A stretch of DNA of 64,000 bases from an uncultured Collinsella sp. (GCA_900767675.1 CAAFZX010000007.1:62001-126000), one strand, 5' to 3'. Shown: positions 16,462 to 25,805, numbered from the stretch's first letter. Notes: a model not told the origin generated them from the sequence alone. A program made the numbers and translations.

Positions 16462-17460
16462 TTGGCACGATCTTCGGGTTTCTCTCCAAATCTGAATACC
16501 AAGCGACAATCAACGGGTATGCGCCCGTTGATTGTTTTCAGCCTGATTTCGGTGTTGCTGCTCACGTTTTATATCCGTGAGGGCGAGGCCGGGCCGATTC
16601 ATGCCGTGCGCTCGGGCGTGACGACGATTACCTCGCCGGTGCGCTTTGTGGGCTCGGCCGTGGCGGCTCCCTTCAACGCGATCGGCAACGTGTTCTCCAA
16701 CCTCACGGCATCGCAGGAGTCGCTCGATGATCTCAAGAAGCAAAACGAGGTGCTGACCTCTAAGGTCGCCGAGCTTTCCGAGGCTCAAAAGACTGCCGAG
16801 CGCCTGGAGGGCCTGGTCGGGCTGCAATCGACCTACAACCTTAAGTCGACCGCTGCCCGTATTGTCGGTGCGTCGGGCGATGCCTGGACCTCGACCGTTA
16901 CCATCGACAAGGGCTCTGCCGACGGCCTTACCATCAACATGCCCGTGACGAGTTCTGCCGGTGTTATCGGCCAGATTATCGAGGTGTCGGCCAAGACCTC
17001 TACCGTGCGCCTTATTGGCGACGAGAACTCGGGCGTGTCGGCTATGGTGCAGGACACGCGCGCCCAGGGTATGCTGCAGGGCCAGCCCGATGGCACCCTG
17101 CGCCTTGAGTACGTGAGCGTCGACTCCGACGTCAAGGTGGGCGACATCATCGTGACCTCTGGCATTGGCGGCGTGTTCCCCAAGGGCCTGCCGCTCGGCA
17201 CTGTTTCTTCGGTGGAGAAGTCGGCCAACGATGTGTATTACACCATCGTCGTACGCGCCCAGACCACGGCAGAAAATAACGAGGAGGTGCTCGTCATCAC
17301 CTCGTTGACCGACGAGCAGTCGGCCTCGGACGAGGACGTGAGCTCTGCCAACGGCACACCGCAGGGCGCCTCGCGTGATTCCGCGACCAAGACGAAGGAC
17401 GAGGACTCGGACGAGAGCTCCGAATCGTCCGAGACAACCGATTCCGGCTCGAGCGAATAG
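16462..17460 (+). CDS. mreC: Rod shape-determining protein MreC
   Basis: Bitopic membrane protein that links MreB to the elongation peptidoglycan synthases. 332 residues: short cytoplasmic tail, one transmembrane helix (about 21-38), a coiled coil with leucine heptads (about 83-117), then the beta-rich MreC domain with typical GDIIVTSGIGGVFPKGLPLG. The C-terminal ~50 residues are a Ser/Asp/Glu-rich low-complexity tail. The start is TTG, with AAGGTGG about nine bases upstream. It lies 21 bases after mreB. Confidence 0.94.
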   Translation: MARSSGFSPNLNTKRQSTGMRPLIVFSLISVLLLTFYIREGEAGPIHAVRSGVTTITSPVRFVGSAVAAPFNAIGNVFSNLTASQESLDDLKKQNEVLTSKVAELSEAQKTAERLEGLVGLQSTYNLKSTAARIVGASGDAWTSTVTIDKGSADGLTINMPVTSSAGVIGQIIEVSAKTSTVRLIGDENSGVSAMVQDTRAQGMLQGQPDGTLRLEYVSVDSDVKVGDIIVTSGIGGVFPKGLPLGTVSSVEKSANDVYYTIVVRAQTTAENNEEVLVITSLTDEQSASDEDVSSANGTPQGASRDSATKTKDEDSDESSESSETTDSGSSE

Positions 17461-17473
17461 GGAGGGCATGTCC

Positions 17474-18040
17474 ATGGATCTACACGAACAGGGGGCGAGC
17501 TCCCGTACGTTTGCTATCGCCGCCATTGCCTGCGTGCTCCTGCAGGCGGGCCTGGCGCCGCAGATTTCCATCGCGGGCGGTCGCGTCAACTTTATGATTA
17601 TCCTTGTGTGCCTGAGCGTGTTCTCGGGCGATCCCACGCGGGCTGTCGTCTGCGGTTTTTGCAGTGGCCTGTTCTATGATCTTTCCGCTGCCGTTCCGGT
17701 GGGCGTTATGTCGCTGCTGCTGACGGTGGGCAGTTTTGCCCTGGTGCACAGCGCGGCCGGTCAGACGGCCGGCTCCCCGAGCGCGCGCGGTATTACCGTG
17801 GGCGCCTTCGCGCTTGCCATCAACGTGGTCTACAGCATCATCTTGCTGTTTATGGGTCTGGAGACGAGCTTTGTGGTGGCTGTTTTTGGCCATGCACTGC
17901 CGTCTTCGATCCTGACGGGTCTGGTCGCCATTCCGTTTTTGATGTCCGGTGTCGTGCCGCAGTCCGGTTACGGATTCTCCGCGCGCGGTGGTCATCAGAC
18001 GGGCATGCGCTTCAAGCCCAAGACCCGCAAACTCAAATAG
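17474..18040 (+). CDS. mreD: Rod shape-determining protein MreD
   Basis: Small integral membrane protein of the elongasome; 188 residues with about five hydrophobic helices and the family-like segment NFMIILVCLSVFSGDPTRAVVCGFCSG split across helices two and three. Called from hydrophobic profile and from its position between mreC and the PBP2 gene, since MreD sequences are poorly conserved. ATG 17474 sits eight bases after GGGAGG; ATG 17468 is too close to that site. Confidence 0.85.
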   Translation: MDLHEQGASSRTFAIAAIACVLLQAGLAPQISIAGGRVNFMIILVCLSVFSGDPTRAVVCGFCSGLFYDLSAAVPVGVMSLLLTVGSFALVHSAAGQTAGSPSARGITVGAFALAINVVYSIILLFMGLETSFVVAVFGHALPSSILTGLVAIPFLMSGVVPQSGYGFSARGGHQTGMRFKPKTRKLK

Positions 18041-18053
18041 GGGAGGCCCGTAG

Positions 18054-20123
18054 ATGTCTTCCCAGATGACGGTTATCATCGCCGGTATCGTGCTGGTCGT
18101 GGCCATTGTGGTCGCGCTGGTCATCATGCGCCGCGGCGATTCCCGTTTTACCTACGACACACAGCATGGAACGGCCCCGCGTGCCACCGAGGGCGAGGGC
18201 AATACCGCCGCTACCGCCTTCAAGGGTCGCTTCTCCATCCTTACCGCCGGCGTGGGCGCGATGTTTGCCGCGCTCGCCGTTAAGCTGTGGGGTATGCAGA
18301 TGGTCTCGTCGGACTACTACGACAAGCAGGCCAAGAGCAACCAGACCCGTACTGTCACCACGCCGGCTGTGCGCGGGCGAATCCTTGATCGCAATGGCGT
18401 GGCACTTGTGCAAAACCGTCCCTCACTTGCCGTCGTCGCCTATCGCGACCTGGCCGATGACACCGTGCTGGTGCGCCATCTTGCCAACGTGCTCGGTATG
18501 CCCTACGTCGCGGTGCTGCGCAATATCCAGGACAATTCCGAGGGCGCCCAGAGCCTGCATACCATCGCGACGGACGTCCGTCGCTCCACGGTTGCCTATA
18601 TTCAGGAGCACGCCGGCGAGTTCCCGGGTGTCAAGATTGCCGAGCGCACCGAGCGCCAGTATCCATATGGCGAGACGGCATGCCATATCTTGGGCTATAC
18701 CGGCACCATTACCTCCGAGCAGCTCGAGGCCCAGAATAAGAAAACCTCTGGCGATGATGATGCTTCTGCTGGCCGGATTACGTACCAGTCTGGTGATATC
18801 GTGGGCCAGGCGGGTGTCGAGAGCTACTACGAGAACTTGCTGCAGGGTATTCGCGGCGAGCAGACGGTTAAGGTCGATGCTTCGGGCAACGTGACCGGAC
18901 AGGCCGGCGCCGTGCCTGCCAAGGCCGGCTCCGACATTAAGCTCACGCTTGACCTCAAGATCCAGCAAGCCTGCGAGACGGCGTTGGCGAGTGCTATCGA
19001 ACTCGCCAAGACCACGGGTTACAGCAACGCCGGCAACGGCGCCGTGGTGTGCCTCGACCCCAACAACGGCGAGATTCTGGGCATGGCAAGTGAGCCCAAG
19101 TTTGATCCGTCCGTGTTTATCGGTGGTGTCTCCAACGACGTGTGGACCGAGCTCAACGACGACGAGGGTTCGCACCCGCTGCTCAACCGCGCCATTAGCG
19201 GCCAATACATGTCGGCTTCGACCATCAAGCCGCTCTCTGCTCTGGCCGGTCTTGAGTTTGGAACCTACACTTCAACGCAGACAACCAACTGCACGGGCTA
19301 TTGGACGGGCCTGGGCAAGGCTTGGGGCAAGCGCTGCTGGCTGACGTCTGGCCACGGCACCATGACGCTGCAGTCGGGTATCGCCAACTCGTGCGACCCC
19401 GTCTTCTACGACATGGGCAAGGCGTTCTTTTATGACGAGCAGCATTCCGAGGGCCTGCAGGAGGTCTTTCGTCGCTGGGGCCTTGGCAAGACCTGCGGTA
19501 TCGATCTGCCGAGTGAGGGCGCGGGCCGTATTCCCGACGCTGAGTGGAAAGAGTCGTACTTCACCGACGCCTCTGCCGAGGACCGCAAGTGGAACGCTGG
19601 CGATATGACGAACATCGCTATCGGCCAGGGCGACATTCTGGTGACGCCCCTGCAGATGGCGTGCGCCTATATGGGTCTTGCCAACGGCGGCAAACAGTAC
19701 GTGCCTCACGTGTTTTTGTCTGCCGTGTCGCGCGATGGCGACGGTGATGCCTATAAGTACAACGGCAAGGGCAAGAAGAAGCGCCTGGAGGCCAAGATCA
19801 ACAGCGATTCGGATTTGGCTCTTGTTCGCAACGGCATGCACGACGTGATTTATACGGCATCGACGTCCCTGGCGGCACACTTTGGCACCCTGACGCCGCA
19901 GGTATACGGCAAGTCGGGCACGGGCGAGAAAAGCGGCGAGGACGAATACGCGTGGTTCTGCGCCTATGCACCGGCCGATAATCCCAAGTATGTCATCGCT
20001 ACAATCCTGGAGCAGGGCGGCGGTGGCTCAGATACCGCAATGCATGTCGTGCGTGACGTGCTCGGCGTGATCTATGACGAGCCCGATACCTCTTCGGCCT
20101 CGGGCGATTCTTCGGTTCGATAG
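18054..20123 (+). CDS. mrdA: Penicillin-binding protein 2 (class B transpeptidase)
   Basis: Monofunctional DD-transpeptidase that cross-links peptidoglycan during elongation, working with RodA. 689 residues. Transpeptidase motifs: SxxK at Ser389-Thr-Ile-Lys392, the second motif in NSCDP, and KSG at 620-622. The dimerisation domain starts at VRGRILDRNG. Two hydrophobic stretches occur before it, near 5-24 and 61-80, whereas most PBP2 proteins have only one. GGGGAGG precedes the ATG at a good distance, supporting the long form. It lies 13 bases after mreD and 9 before rodA. Confidence 0.94.
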   Translation: MSSQMTVIIAGIVLVVAIVVALVIMRRGDSRFTYDTQHGTAPRATEGEGNTAATAFKGRFSILTAGVGAMFAALAVKLWGMQMVSSDYYDKQAKSNQTRTVTTPAVRGRILDRNGVALVQNRPSLAVVAYRDLADDTVLVRHLANVLGMPYVAVLRNIQDNSEGAQSLHTIATDVRRSTVAYIQEHAGEFPGVKIAERTERQYPYGETACHILGYTGTITSEQLEAQNKKTSGDDDASAGRITYQSGDIVGQAGVESYYENLLQGIRGEQTVKVDASGNVTGQAGAVPAKAGSDIKLTLDLKIQQACETALASAIELAKTTGYSNAGNGAVVCLDPNNGEILGMASEPKFDPSVFIGGVSNDVWTELNDDEGSHPLLNRAISGQYMSASTIKPLSALAGLEFGTYTSTQTTNCTGYWTGLGKAWGKRCWLTSGHGTMTLQSGIANSCDPVFYDMGKAFFYDEQHSEGLQEVFRRWGLGKTCGIDLPSEGAGRIPDAEWKESYFTDASAEDRKWNAGDMTNIAIGQGDILVTPLQMACAYMGLANGGKQYVPHVFLSAVSRDGDGDAYKYNGKGKKKRLEAKINSDSDLALVRNGMHDVIYTASTSLAAHFGTLTPQVYGKSGTGEKSGEDEYAWFCAYAPADNPKYVIATILEQGGGGSDTAMHVVRDVLGVIYDEPDTSSASGDSSVR

Positions 20124-20132
20124 GAGGTTGCG

Positions 20133-21359
20133 ATGGACTTTTCGCCGGCGGACCTGTTCCGCTCAACCAAGACCGGCTCCCGCAGCAGCCTGGACCGCGT
20201 TAACAAGCAGCTCTCGGCCTCGCGCGGCACGTTTCGCCAGAAGGTACACATCGGTGTGCTGCTGGCTACCGTCGCACTCGTTGCCTATGGCGCCATCATT
20301 ATTTGGTCGGCGTCACAGTTTAAGGCCGACGCCTCATTCTCGCGCCACCTGCTGGGCATTGGCATTGGCGCGGTGCTTGCGGTGCTCGTCTGGCGTACCG
20401 ATCTGCGCGGCATCTCTAACTTCTCGACGGCGCTGCTCGTCATTGACCTTATTGTGATCTTCTCGCCCAAGATTCCGGGCCTGTCCTATACGGGCGGTCT
20501 GGGCATGACGGGCTGGATCAAGATCCCCGGTATCGGCCTGACCTTCCAGCCCGTTGAGCTCGCCAAGCTCATTACCATCTTCTTTATCGCCACGCTTGGC
20601 TCGCAATACAACGGCCGCATCGATACCGTTCGCGACTACGTCAAGCTCTGCGGTATGCTGTCCATCCCGTTTTTGGCCGTCGTCGCCATGGGCGACCTGG
20701 GCTCGGGCCTGGTCGTGCTGGTGTCGGGCGCTATCGTCATCTGCATGAGCGGTGCACGCCGCGAATGGGTGCTGTCGACCTTGGCCCTGCTGGTTGGTTT
20801 GATTGCGCTCATCTTGGCGCTCGACTCGGTCTTTGATTCGCTCCTTGGCCACGACGTGCTCATCAAGCAGTATCAGATGAACCGTCTGACGGTCTTCATC
20901 GACCCCGACAATGCCAATTCGGATGATGCCTACAACCTGCAGCAGTCGCTCATCGCCGTCGGCTCGGGTGGCTTCTTTGGTAAGGGCCTGGGCCACGCGA
21001 CGCAGTCGGCCGGCGGCTTTCTGCCCGAGTTCCACACCGACTTCGTCTTTGCCTTCCTTTCCGAGACCTTCGGCTTCTGCGGCTCCTTTTTGCTCCTGTG
21101 CCTCTACGTGCTGCTGATCTTCTCGACGATCCGCGTTGCCTTTAAGTGCGAGTCGCTGTTCTTGCGCCTATCGTGCGTGGGTATCGTCGGCATGTGGGCG
21201 TTCCAGACCTTCGAGAACATCGGCATGTGCATCGGCATGATGCCGATTACTGGTATTCCGCTGCCGTTTATTAGTTTTGGTTCGTCGTCGATGATGATTC
21301 AGTTGCTGACGGTGGGTATCGTACAATCCATATGGCGGCATCGTTCGGGCGCCGCGTAA
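20133..21359 (+). CDS. rodA: RodA SEDS-family peptidoglycan glycosyltransferase
   Basis: Polytopic membrane polymerase that builds glycan strands from lipid II with PBP2. 408 residues with about ten transmembrane helices. SEDS landmarks include LTFQPVELAKL, the GDLGSGLV region, GSGGFFGKGLGHATQS and the C-terminal GMMPITGIPLPFISFGSSS. Preceded by AGGAGG. Placement directly after mrdA identifies it as RodA and not the division homologue FtsW. The N-terminal ~45 residues are a basic, Ser-rich cytoplasmic extension. Confidence 0.94.
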   Translation: MDFSPADLFRSTKTGSRSSLDRVNKQLSASRGTFRQKVHIGVLLATVALVAYGAIIIWSASQFKADASFSRHLLGIGIGAVLAVLVWRTDLRGISNFSTALLVIDLIVIFSPKIPGLSYTGGLGMTGWIKIPGIGLTFQPVELAKLITIFFIATLGSQYNGRIDTVRDYVKLCGMLSIPFLAVVAMGDLGSGLVVLVSGAIVICMSGARREWVLSTLALLVGLIALILALDSVFDSLLGHDVLIKQYQMNRLTVFIDPDNANSDDAYNLQQSLIAVGSGGFFGKGLGHATQSAGGFLPEFHTDFVFAFLSETFGFCGSFLLLCLYVLLIFSTIRVAFKCESLFLRLSCVGIVGMWAFQTFENIGMCIGMMPITGIPLPFISFGSSSMMIQLLTVGIVQSIWRHRSGAA

Positions 21360-21377
21360 CCGCTGGAGGGGTTTGCC

Positions 21378-22307
21378 ATGAAGATTCCCGTAGATAAGTT
21401 GACCAGCGCTTTTAAGATGGGCGCGTCTGTTAAGAAGGATTCCGATACACCGGTGCGTGTCTCGGTTTACCTTGATTCGACTGCGTCTCGCTTTTTGGTC
21501 GAGACGGTGCGCGATGCCTTTGTGCCGCAGACGACTTCGGGCATTGTGCGTGTTGATCGCCTGGGGGAGGACCGTATCGTTCCCAAGGCCGATACCGACG
21601 TGGTGTTGGTCCTCTCGTGCGGCTCCGACCGCCTGGAGAGTGCCGTGCAGGAGCTCGTGATCGCCGGCGCGCCCGTGTGCGTGCTTGCCGAGTCCGCCGT
21701 CGAGGTACCGTTCGTTGAGGAATCTACGCCCATGCTTGGCGTGGTGGCGGCGACCGACAAGACCTATCTGCTCGAGACGCTTGCCCGCTGGATTCTCGAT
21801 CGTACGGACAAGGAGACGGCTTTTGCCGCCAACTTTGCCTTCATGCGCATCGCGGCGGCCAATCGTATCATCACCTCGTGTGCGCTCACCAATATGGCGA
21901 CCGGCGCGCTGGTGTTTTTGCCGGGCGCCGATTATCCCGTTATGGCGCTGGCGCAGGTGGGCATGCTCTTTGAGCTCGCGGCCATCTTTGGACGCGGCAT
22001 TAAGCCTGAGCGCGGCTACGAGGTCGCAGGCGTGCTCGCCGGCGGTCTGGTGATTCGCGCCGTCACCCGCGCATTGGTGAAGCAGACGCCGCACATTGGC
22101 TTTGTCGTTAAGGCGCTTACCGCCGCCGCGGGTACCTATGGCATGGGCCGCGCGCTCGTGTCGCTCTACGAGCGCGATGTGGACTACAGCCGTGCCAACG
22201 AGGTCGCTGCCGCCACGTTCTCGCGCGTTCGCGACCTGGTGACCACGGTCGCCGGTGCCACCCGTCCTATGAGTCCTTTCGAGGATGCATCCGATCTCGC
22301 TGCTTAG
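21378..22307 (+). CDS. DUF697-like hydrophobic protein of unknown function
   Basis: A 309-residue protein. The first ~130 residues look like a soluble alpha/beta domain with no P-loop; the rest resembles the DUF697 family, with helical segments such as ALTNMATGALVFLPGADYPV and AQVGMLFELAAIFG. In other bacteria DUF697 domains are often attached to GTPases of the Era-like superfamily, which is not the case here. It starts 18 bases after rodA and ends 9 bases before a radical SAM gene, so it is probably in that operon. Function unknown; a membrane-associated role is inferred from hydrophobicity only. Confidence 0.65.
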   Translation: MKIPVDKLTSAFKMGASVKKDSDTPVRVSVYLDSTASRFLVETVRDAFVPQTTSGIVRVDRLGEDRIVPKADTDVVLVLSCGSDRLESAVQELVIAGAPVCVLAESAVEVPFVEESTPMLGVVAATDKTYLLETLARWILDRTDKETAFAANFAFMRIAAANRIITSCALTNMATGALVFLPGADYPVMALAQVGMLFELAAIFGRGIKPERGYEVAGVLAGGLVIRAVTRALVKQTPHIGFVVKALTAAAGTYGMGRALVSLYERDVDYSRANEVAAATFSRVRDLVTTVAGATRPMSPFEDASDLAA

Positions 22308-22316
22308 GGGTTTCTT

Positions 22317-24194
22317 TTGCGCGTTCCATACCAAGACTGTTTTCATCTGATTGAGCCGTTGCTCGCCAAGGTCGAAAAGCCGAGTCGCTATATCGACCAC
22401 GAGTGGGGCACGCTTTCCAAGGCCGATGCCGACTATCGCTGCTGCATGATCTATCCGGACGTGTATGAGGTCGGTCTGCCCAACCAGGGCATCGCCATTC
22501 TCTACAACATCCTAAATCAGGCCGAGGGTATCTCCTGCGAGCGCGGCTACGTGCCGTGGCCCGATATGGGCGATGCCATGCGCGAGGCGGGGATTCCGCT
22601 GCTGTCGCTCGAGGGTGCAGCGCCCGTGGCCTCGTTCGACATCGTCGGCATGCACGTACCGCACGAGATGGCTGTGACGAACTTCCTCGAAGCGCTCGAT
22701 CTCGCCGGCATTCCGCTGTTGGCTGCCGACCGTACCGAGGACGATCCCATCATCGTCGCCGGTGGTCCCTCGGTGTATAACCCCGAGCCGTACGCGGCCT
22801 TTTTCGATGCCATCCTCATTGGCGAGGGCGAGGAGTCGCTGCTCGAGATCTGCCAGCTGCATCGCCGCTTGCGCGACGAAGGTATCTCGCGCGCTCAGAT
22901 TGTCGAGCAGCTCGCGACGGTCGCCGGTACCTATGTGCCATCCCTGTATGAGGTGCGCTATGACGAGCCCTGCTCGCCGCATGGCTACACCGTGCCGCGC
23001 GAGGGTAAGGACGTTCCGCCGGTAGTCTACAAGCGCGTCGTCGAGGACTTTGGTGCCACTAATCCGCTTTCTCAGTCGTGCGTGCCGTATGCGCAGCTCG
23101 TCCACGATCGCCTGTCTATCGAGATCTTGCGTGGCTGCGCCCGCGGCTGCCGTTTTTGCCAGGCCGGCATGACGTATCGTCCGGTACGCGAGCGCTCGGC
23201 CGACCAGATCGTGTCATCGGTGATCCAGGGCTTGGAAAAGACTGGCTATGACGAGGTGTCGCTTACCTCGCTTTCGACGACCGACCACTCCTGTATCCGC
23301 GACGTGCTCGGTAGGCTCAACCGTCGTCTGGAGGACACGGGCATTCGCGTATCCATTCCGTCGCAGCGCTTGGATTCGTTTGGCGTTGATATGGCCGAGT
23401 CGGTCGCCGGCGAAAAGAAGGGCGGCCTGACGTTCGCGCCCGAGGCGGGCAGCCAGCGTATGCGCGACATTATCAACAAGAACGTGACCGAGGAGGACTT
23501 GGATCGCGCGGCCAAGGCAGCCTTCGAGGCCGGCTGGAACCGCATGAAGCTCTACTTCATGATGGGCCTTCCTGGCGAGCGCGACGAGGACATCGTGGCT
23601 ATCGCCAACCTGGCCGATCGCGTGTTGGAGCTCGGCCGCTCCGTGGTGCCCAAGGCGCGCCGCGGGTCTATCTCGGTGTCTATCTCGGTTTCGGTCTTTA
23701 TCCCCAAGGCTGCTACGCCGTTCCAGTGGTGCCCGCAGCTCGACTACGACGACGTCAAGCGTCGCCAGAAGCTGCTTATCACGAGCGTTCGCAACCGTGC
23801 CGTCCGCGTGCATTATCACGATGCCGAGACCTCGCTCATCGAGGCCGCGCTCTCCCGCGCCGGTCGCGATATGACGCCCGTCATCATCGATGCCTGGCGC
23901 GCGGGCTCGCGCTTCGACGCCTGGGTGGAGCACTTCTCGCTTGACAACTGGAAGGAGGCTGCTGCCAAAAACGGCATCGACCTCAACGAGCTGGTGCACT
24001 TGCCCTACGAGTTGGACTGGCGCCTGCCGTGGGAGCACGTGAGCCCCGGCTGCACGCGCGGCTTCCTCGAGCGCGAGTACCGTCGCTCGCTCGAGGGCGT
24101 CACGACGCCCGACTGCACCCGCACGTCGTGCACCGGTTGCGGAATCTGCCCCACGCTCCACGCCAAGAATGTATTGATGGGTGATCGCGCATGA
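22317..24194 (+). CDS. Radical SAM protein, TIGR03960 family
   Basis: A 625-residue protein of the B12-binding-like radical SAM group. The N-terminal ~250 residues resemble a cobalamin-binding Rossmann domain (for example VYEVGLPNQG and FDIVGMHVPHE). The [4Fe-4S] cysteines are Cys274, Cys278 and Cys281 in RGCARGCRFCQAG. The C-terminal region has another Cys cluster (TSCTGCGICPT). The substrate is not known. It overlaps the next gene by four bases (ATGA), matching the known pairing of TIGR03960 with TIGR03936 proteins next to rplU. Start is TTG 22317. Confidence 0.9.
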   Translation: MRVPYQDCFHLIEPLLAKVEKPSRYIDHEWGTLSKADADYRCCMIYPDVYEVGLPNQGIAILYNILNQAEGISCERGYVPWPDMGDAMREAGIPLLSLEGAAPVASFDIVGMHVPHEMAVTNFLEALDLAGIPLLAADRTEDDPIIVAGGPSVYNPEPYAAFFDAILIGEGEESLLEICQLHRRLRDEGISRAQIVEQLATVAGTYVPSLYEVRYDEPCSPHGYTVPREGKDVPPVVYKRVVEDFGATNPLSQSCVPYAQLVHDRLSIEILRGCARGCRFCQAGMTYRPVRERSADQIVSSVIQGLEKTGYDEVSLTSLSTTDHSCIRDVLGRLNRRLEDTGIRVSIPSQRLDSFGVDMAESVAGEKKGGLTFAPEAGSQRMRDIINKNVTEEDLDRAAKAAFEAGWNRMKLYFMMGLPGERDEDIVAIANLADRVLELGRSVVPKARRGSISVSISVSVFIPKAATPFQWCPQLDYDDVKRRQKLLITSVRNRAVRVHYHDAETSLIEAALSRAGRDMTPVIIDAWRAGSRFDAWVEHFSLDNWKEAAAKNGIDLNELVHLPYELDWRLPWEHVSPGCTRGFLEREYRRSLEGVTTPDCTRTSCTGCGICPTLHAKNVLMGDRA

Positions 24195-25003
24195 GTGAGC
24201 GTTTGACCGACAATCCCACGCTCTTTAGGCTGCGCGTTCGCTACGGCAAGCGTGATCGCCTCAAGTACCTGGGCCACCTGGAATTAATTCATACCATTGA
24301 GCGTATCGTGCGCCGTGCGGGCCTGCCCTATGCCGTGACGCAGGGTTTCTCACCGCATATGCGCGTGGGCTTTTCGTCGGCGCTGCCCGTGGGCACGTCG
24401 TCGACCTGCGAGTGGTATGACCTGTTTATGACCGAGTTCGTCGCACTTGACGAGGCCTTTGAGCGTCTGGCCGCTGCATCGCCTGCCGATCTGGCGCCTA
24501 TCGAGGCTGCCTACATCGACGTGCGCACGCCTGCGTTGACGGCGCAGCTCACGCGCCTGTCGTATCGCATCGACCTGCACCTGGACTCCGAGGCGCCCGT
24601 GAGCGCCGAGGAGGTACGCGCCGCGATCGACACGTTGCGTGCAGGCCATGGCATCGACTATGCACGCGGTAGGAAGAGCAAGCGCTTAGACCTTGACCAC
24701 ACACTGGTGGGCTATGAGCTCACGGAGGGGGAGCGTCCGGACCATCTGGTGCTCATGCTCGACACCCATGCCGACAACGAGGGTTCCATGCGTCCGGAGA
24801 TTTTGCTTTCTGCTGCTGATGTTTTGTTGCAGGGCTTGACCCCGGGCGTCGATGCACCTATTGTTTCCACCGGTATGCAAGACCTCGTGACCATCTGCTC
24901 CTACGATGTCGAGCGTCAGAATCAAGCATGCGAGGACGACGAGGGCCGACTCGTCAGCCCCATACCTGTGCGAACTTGTGGATTTGCTCCACATACTCGT
25001 TGA
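24191..25003 (+). CDS. TIGR03936/DUF2344 radical SAM-associated protein
   Basis: A 270-residue partner of the preceding radical SAM enzyme; in some genomes the two are fused. The N-terminal FRLRVRYGKRDRLKYLGHLE and the PYAVTQGFSPHMRVGFSSALPVG segment are typical of the family, whose role is uncharacterised (a link to tRNA or ribosome modification has been suggested only from gene context). It overlaps the upstream gene by four bases. The rplU promoter begins inside its last codons. In many relatives an RNase E/G gene comes next; none is present here. Confidence 0.87.
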   Translation: MSERLTDNPTLFRLRVRYGKRDRLKYLGHLELIHTIERIVRRAGLPYAVTQGFSPHMRVGFSSALPVGTSSTCEWYDLFMTEFVALDEAFERLAAASPADLAPIEAAYIDVRTPALTAQLTRLSYRIDLHLDSEAPVSAEEVRAAIDTLRAGHGIDYARGRKSKRLDLDHTLVGYELTEGERPDHLVLMLDTHADNEGSMRPEILLSAADVLLQGLTPGVDAPIVSTGMQDLVTICSYDVERQNQACEDDEGRLVSPIPVRTCGFAPHTR

Positions 25004-25028
25004 CGGGGGTATTATCGCCTGCTACTAT
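25000..25028 (+). promoter_or_regulatory. Promoter of rplU-rpmA
   Basis: TTGACG (25000-25005) and TACTAT (25023-25028) with a 17-base spacer, an excellent match to a housekeeping sigma promoter. The -35 overlaps the last codons of the upstream gene. The leader would be about 35 bases, too short for a large regulatory fold. Confidence 0.8.
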
Positions 25029-25070
25029 ATTCGGCTGTTGCACTAACTGATGCATGAAGGGCAAGTAAAC

Positions 25071-25445
25071 ATGTACGCAATCGTTAACACGGGCGGCAAG
25101 CAGTACAAGGTCGCCACCGACGATGTCATCACCGTCGAGAAGATCGAGGGCAATGAGGGCGACAAGGTCACCCTGCCGGTCATCTTCCTCAACGATGGTA
25201 AGAAGATCGTCACCGATCCCGACAAGCTGGCCAAGGCCAAGGTTACCGCTCAGATCGTTGAGCAGTTCAAGGGCGAGAAGCAGCTGGTCTTCAAGTTCCA
25301 CAAGCGTAAGCGCTATCGTCGTCTGAAGGGTCACCGTCAGCAGCTCACCAAGCTGAAGATCGTGAAGGTCCAGGCTACGTCCCGCGCCAAGAAGGCTGTC
25401 AAGGCAGAGGCCGAGGCTGTTGCCGAGGCTCCCGTCGCCGAGTAG
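25071..25445 (+). CDS. rplU: 50S ribosomal protein L21
   Basis: Ribosomal large-subunit protein that binds 23S rRNA. 124 residues beginning MYAIVNTGGKQYKV, the L21 signature, with the basic FKFHKRKRYRRLKGHRQ segment. The C-terminus is extended by about 20 residues of Ala, Glu and Lys, seen in several actinobacterial L21 proteins. ATG 25071 is chosen by homology over an in-frame ATG seven codons upstream. Paired with rpmA 33 bases downstream. Confidence 0.97.
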   Translation: MYAIVNTGGKQYKVATDDVITVEKIEGNEGDKVTLPVIFLNDGKKIVTDPDKLAKAKVTAQIVEQFKGEKQLVFKFHKRKRYRRLKGHRQQLTKLKIVKVQATSRAKKAVKAEAEAVAEAPVAE

Positions 25446-25478
25446 ATTACACTCGTAACGAAAGAGTAGGTATACACA

Positions 25479-25736
25479 ATGGCACACAAAAAAGGACTCG
25501 GTTCCTCCCGTAATGGCCGTGACTCCCGCGGTCAGCGCCTTGGCACGAAGCGCTATGCCGGCCAGACGGTAACCACGGGCACGATTCTCGTCCGTCAGCA
25601 CGGCACTCACATCCACCCGGGTGAGAACGTTGGCCGTGGCAAGGACGACACGCTGTTCGCGCTGGTCGACGGTACCGTTGAGTTCCACAAGGGTATCAAG
25701 CACAGGGTCAGCGTACGCCCGCTCGCGAACGCGTAA
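25479..25736 (+). CDS. rpmA: 50S ribosomal protein L27
   Basis: Large-subunit protein near the peptidyl transferase centre. 85 residues starting MAHKKGLGSSRNGRDS, with RLGTKRYAGQ and the GTHIHPGENVGRGKDDTLFA segment. The mature basic N-terminus begins at Ala2, so the N-terminal cleavage found in many firmicute L27 proteins is not needed. Followed by a strong terminator that separates it from obgE. Confidence 0.97.
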   Translation: MAHKKGLGSSRNGRDSRGQRLGTKRYAGQTVTTGTILVRQHGTHIHPGENVGRGKDDTLFALVDGTVEFHKGIKHRVSVRPLANA

Positions 25737-25761
25737 TTCACCCTTCATAGAGCACATATGT

Positions 25762-25805
25762 GGGAGGCACTTGAGTTTTAGGATTCAAGGGTCTCCCTCT
25801 TTTTG
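25762..25805 (+). terminator. Terminator after rpmA
   Basis: GGGAGGCACTTGA at 25762 pairs with TCAAGGGTCTCCC, 13 pairs with one mismatch and one wobble, followed by TCTTTTT. No clear promoter is seen between it and obgE 15 bases later, so part of obgE expression may come from read-through. Confidence 0.8.
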
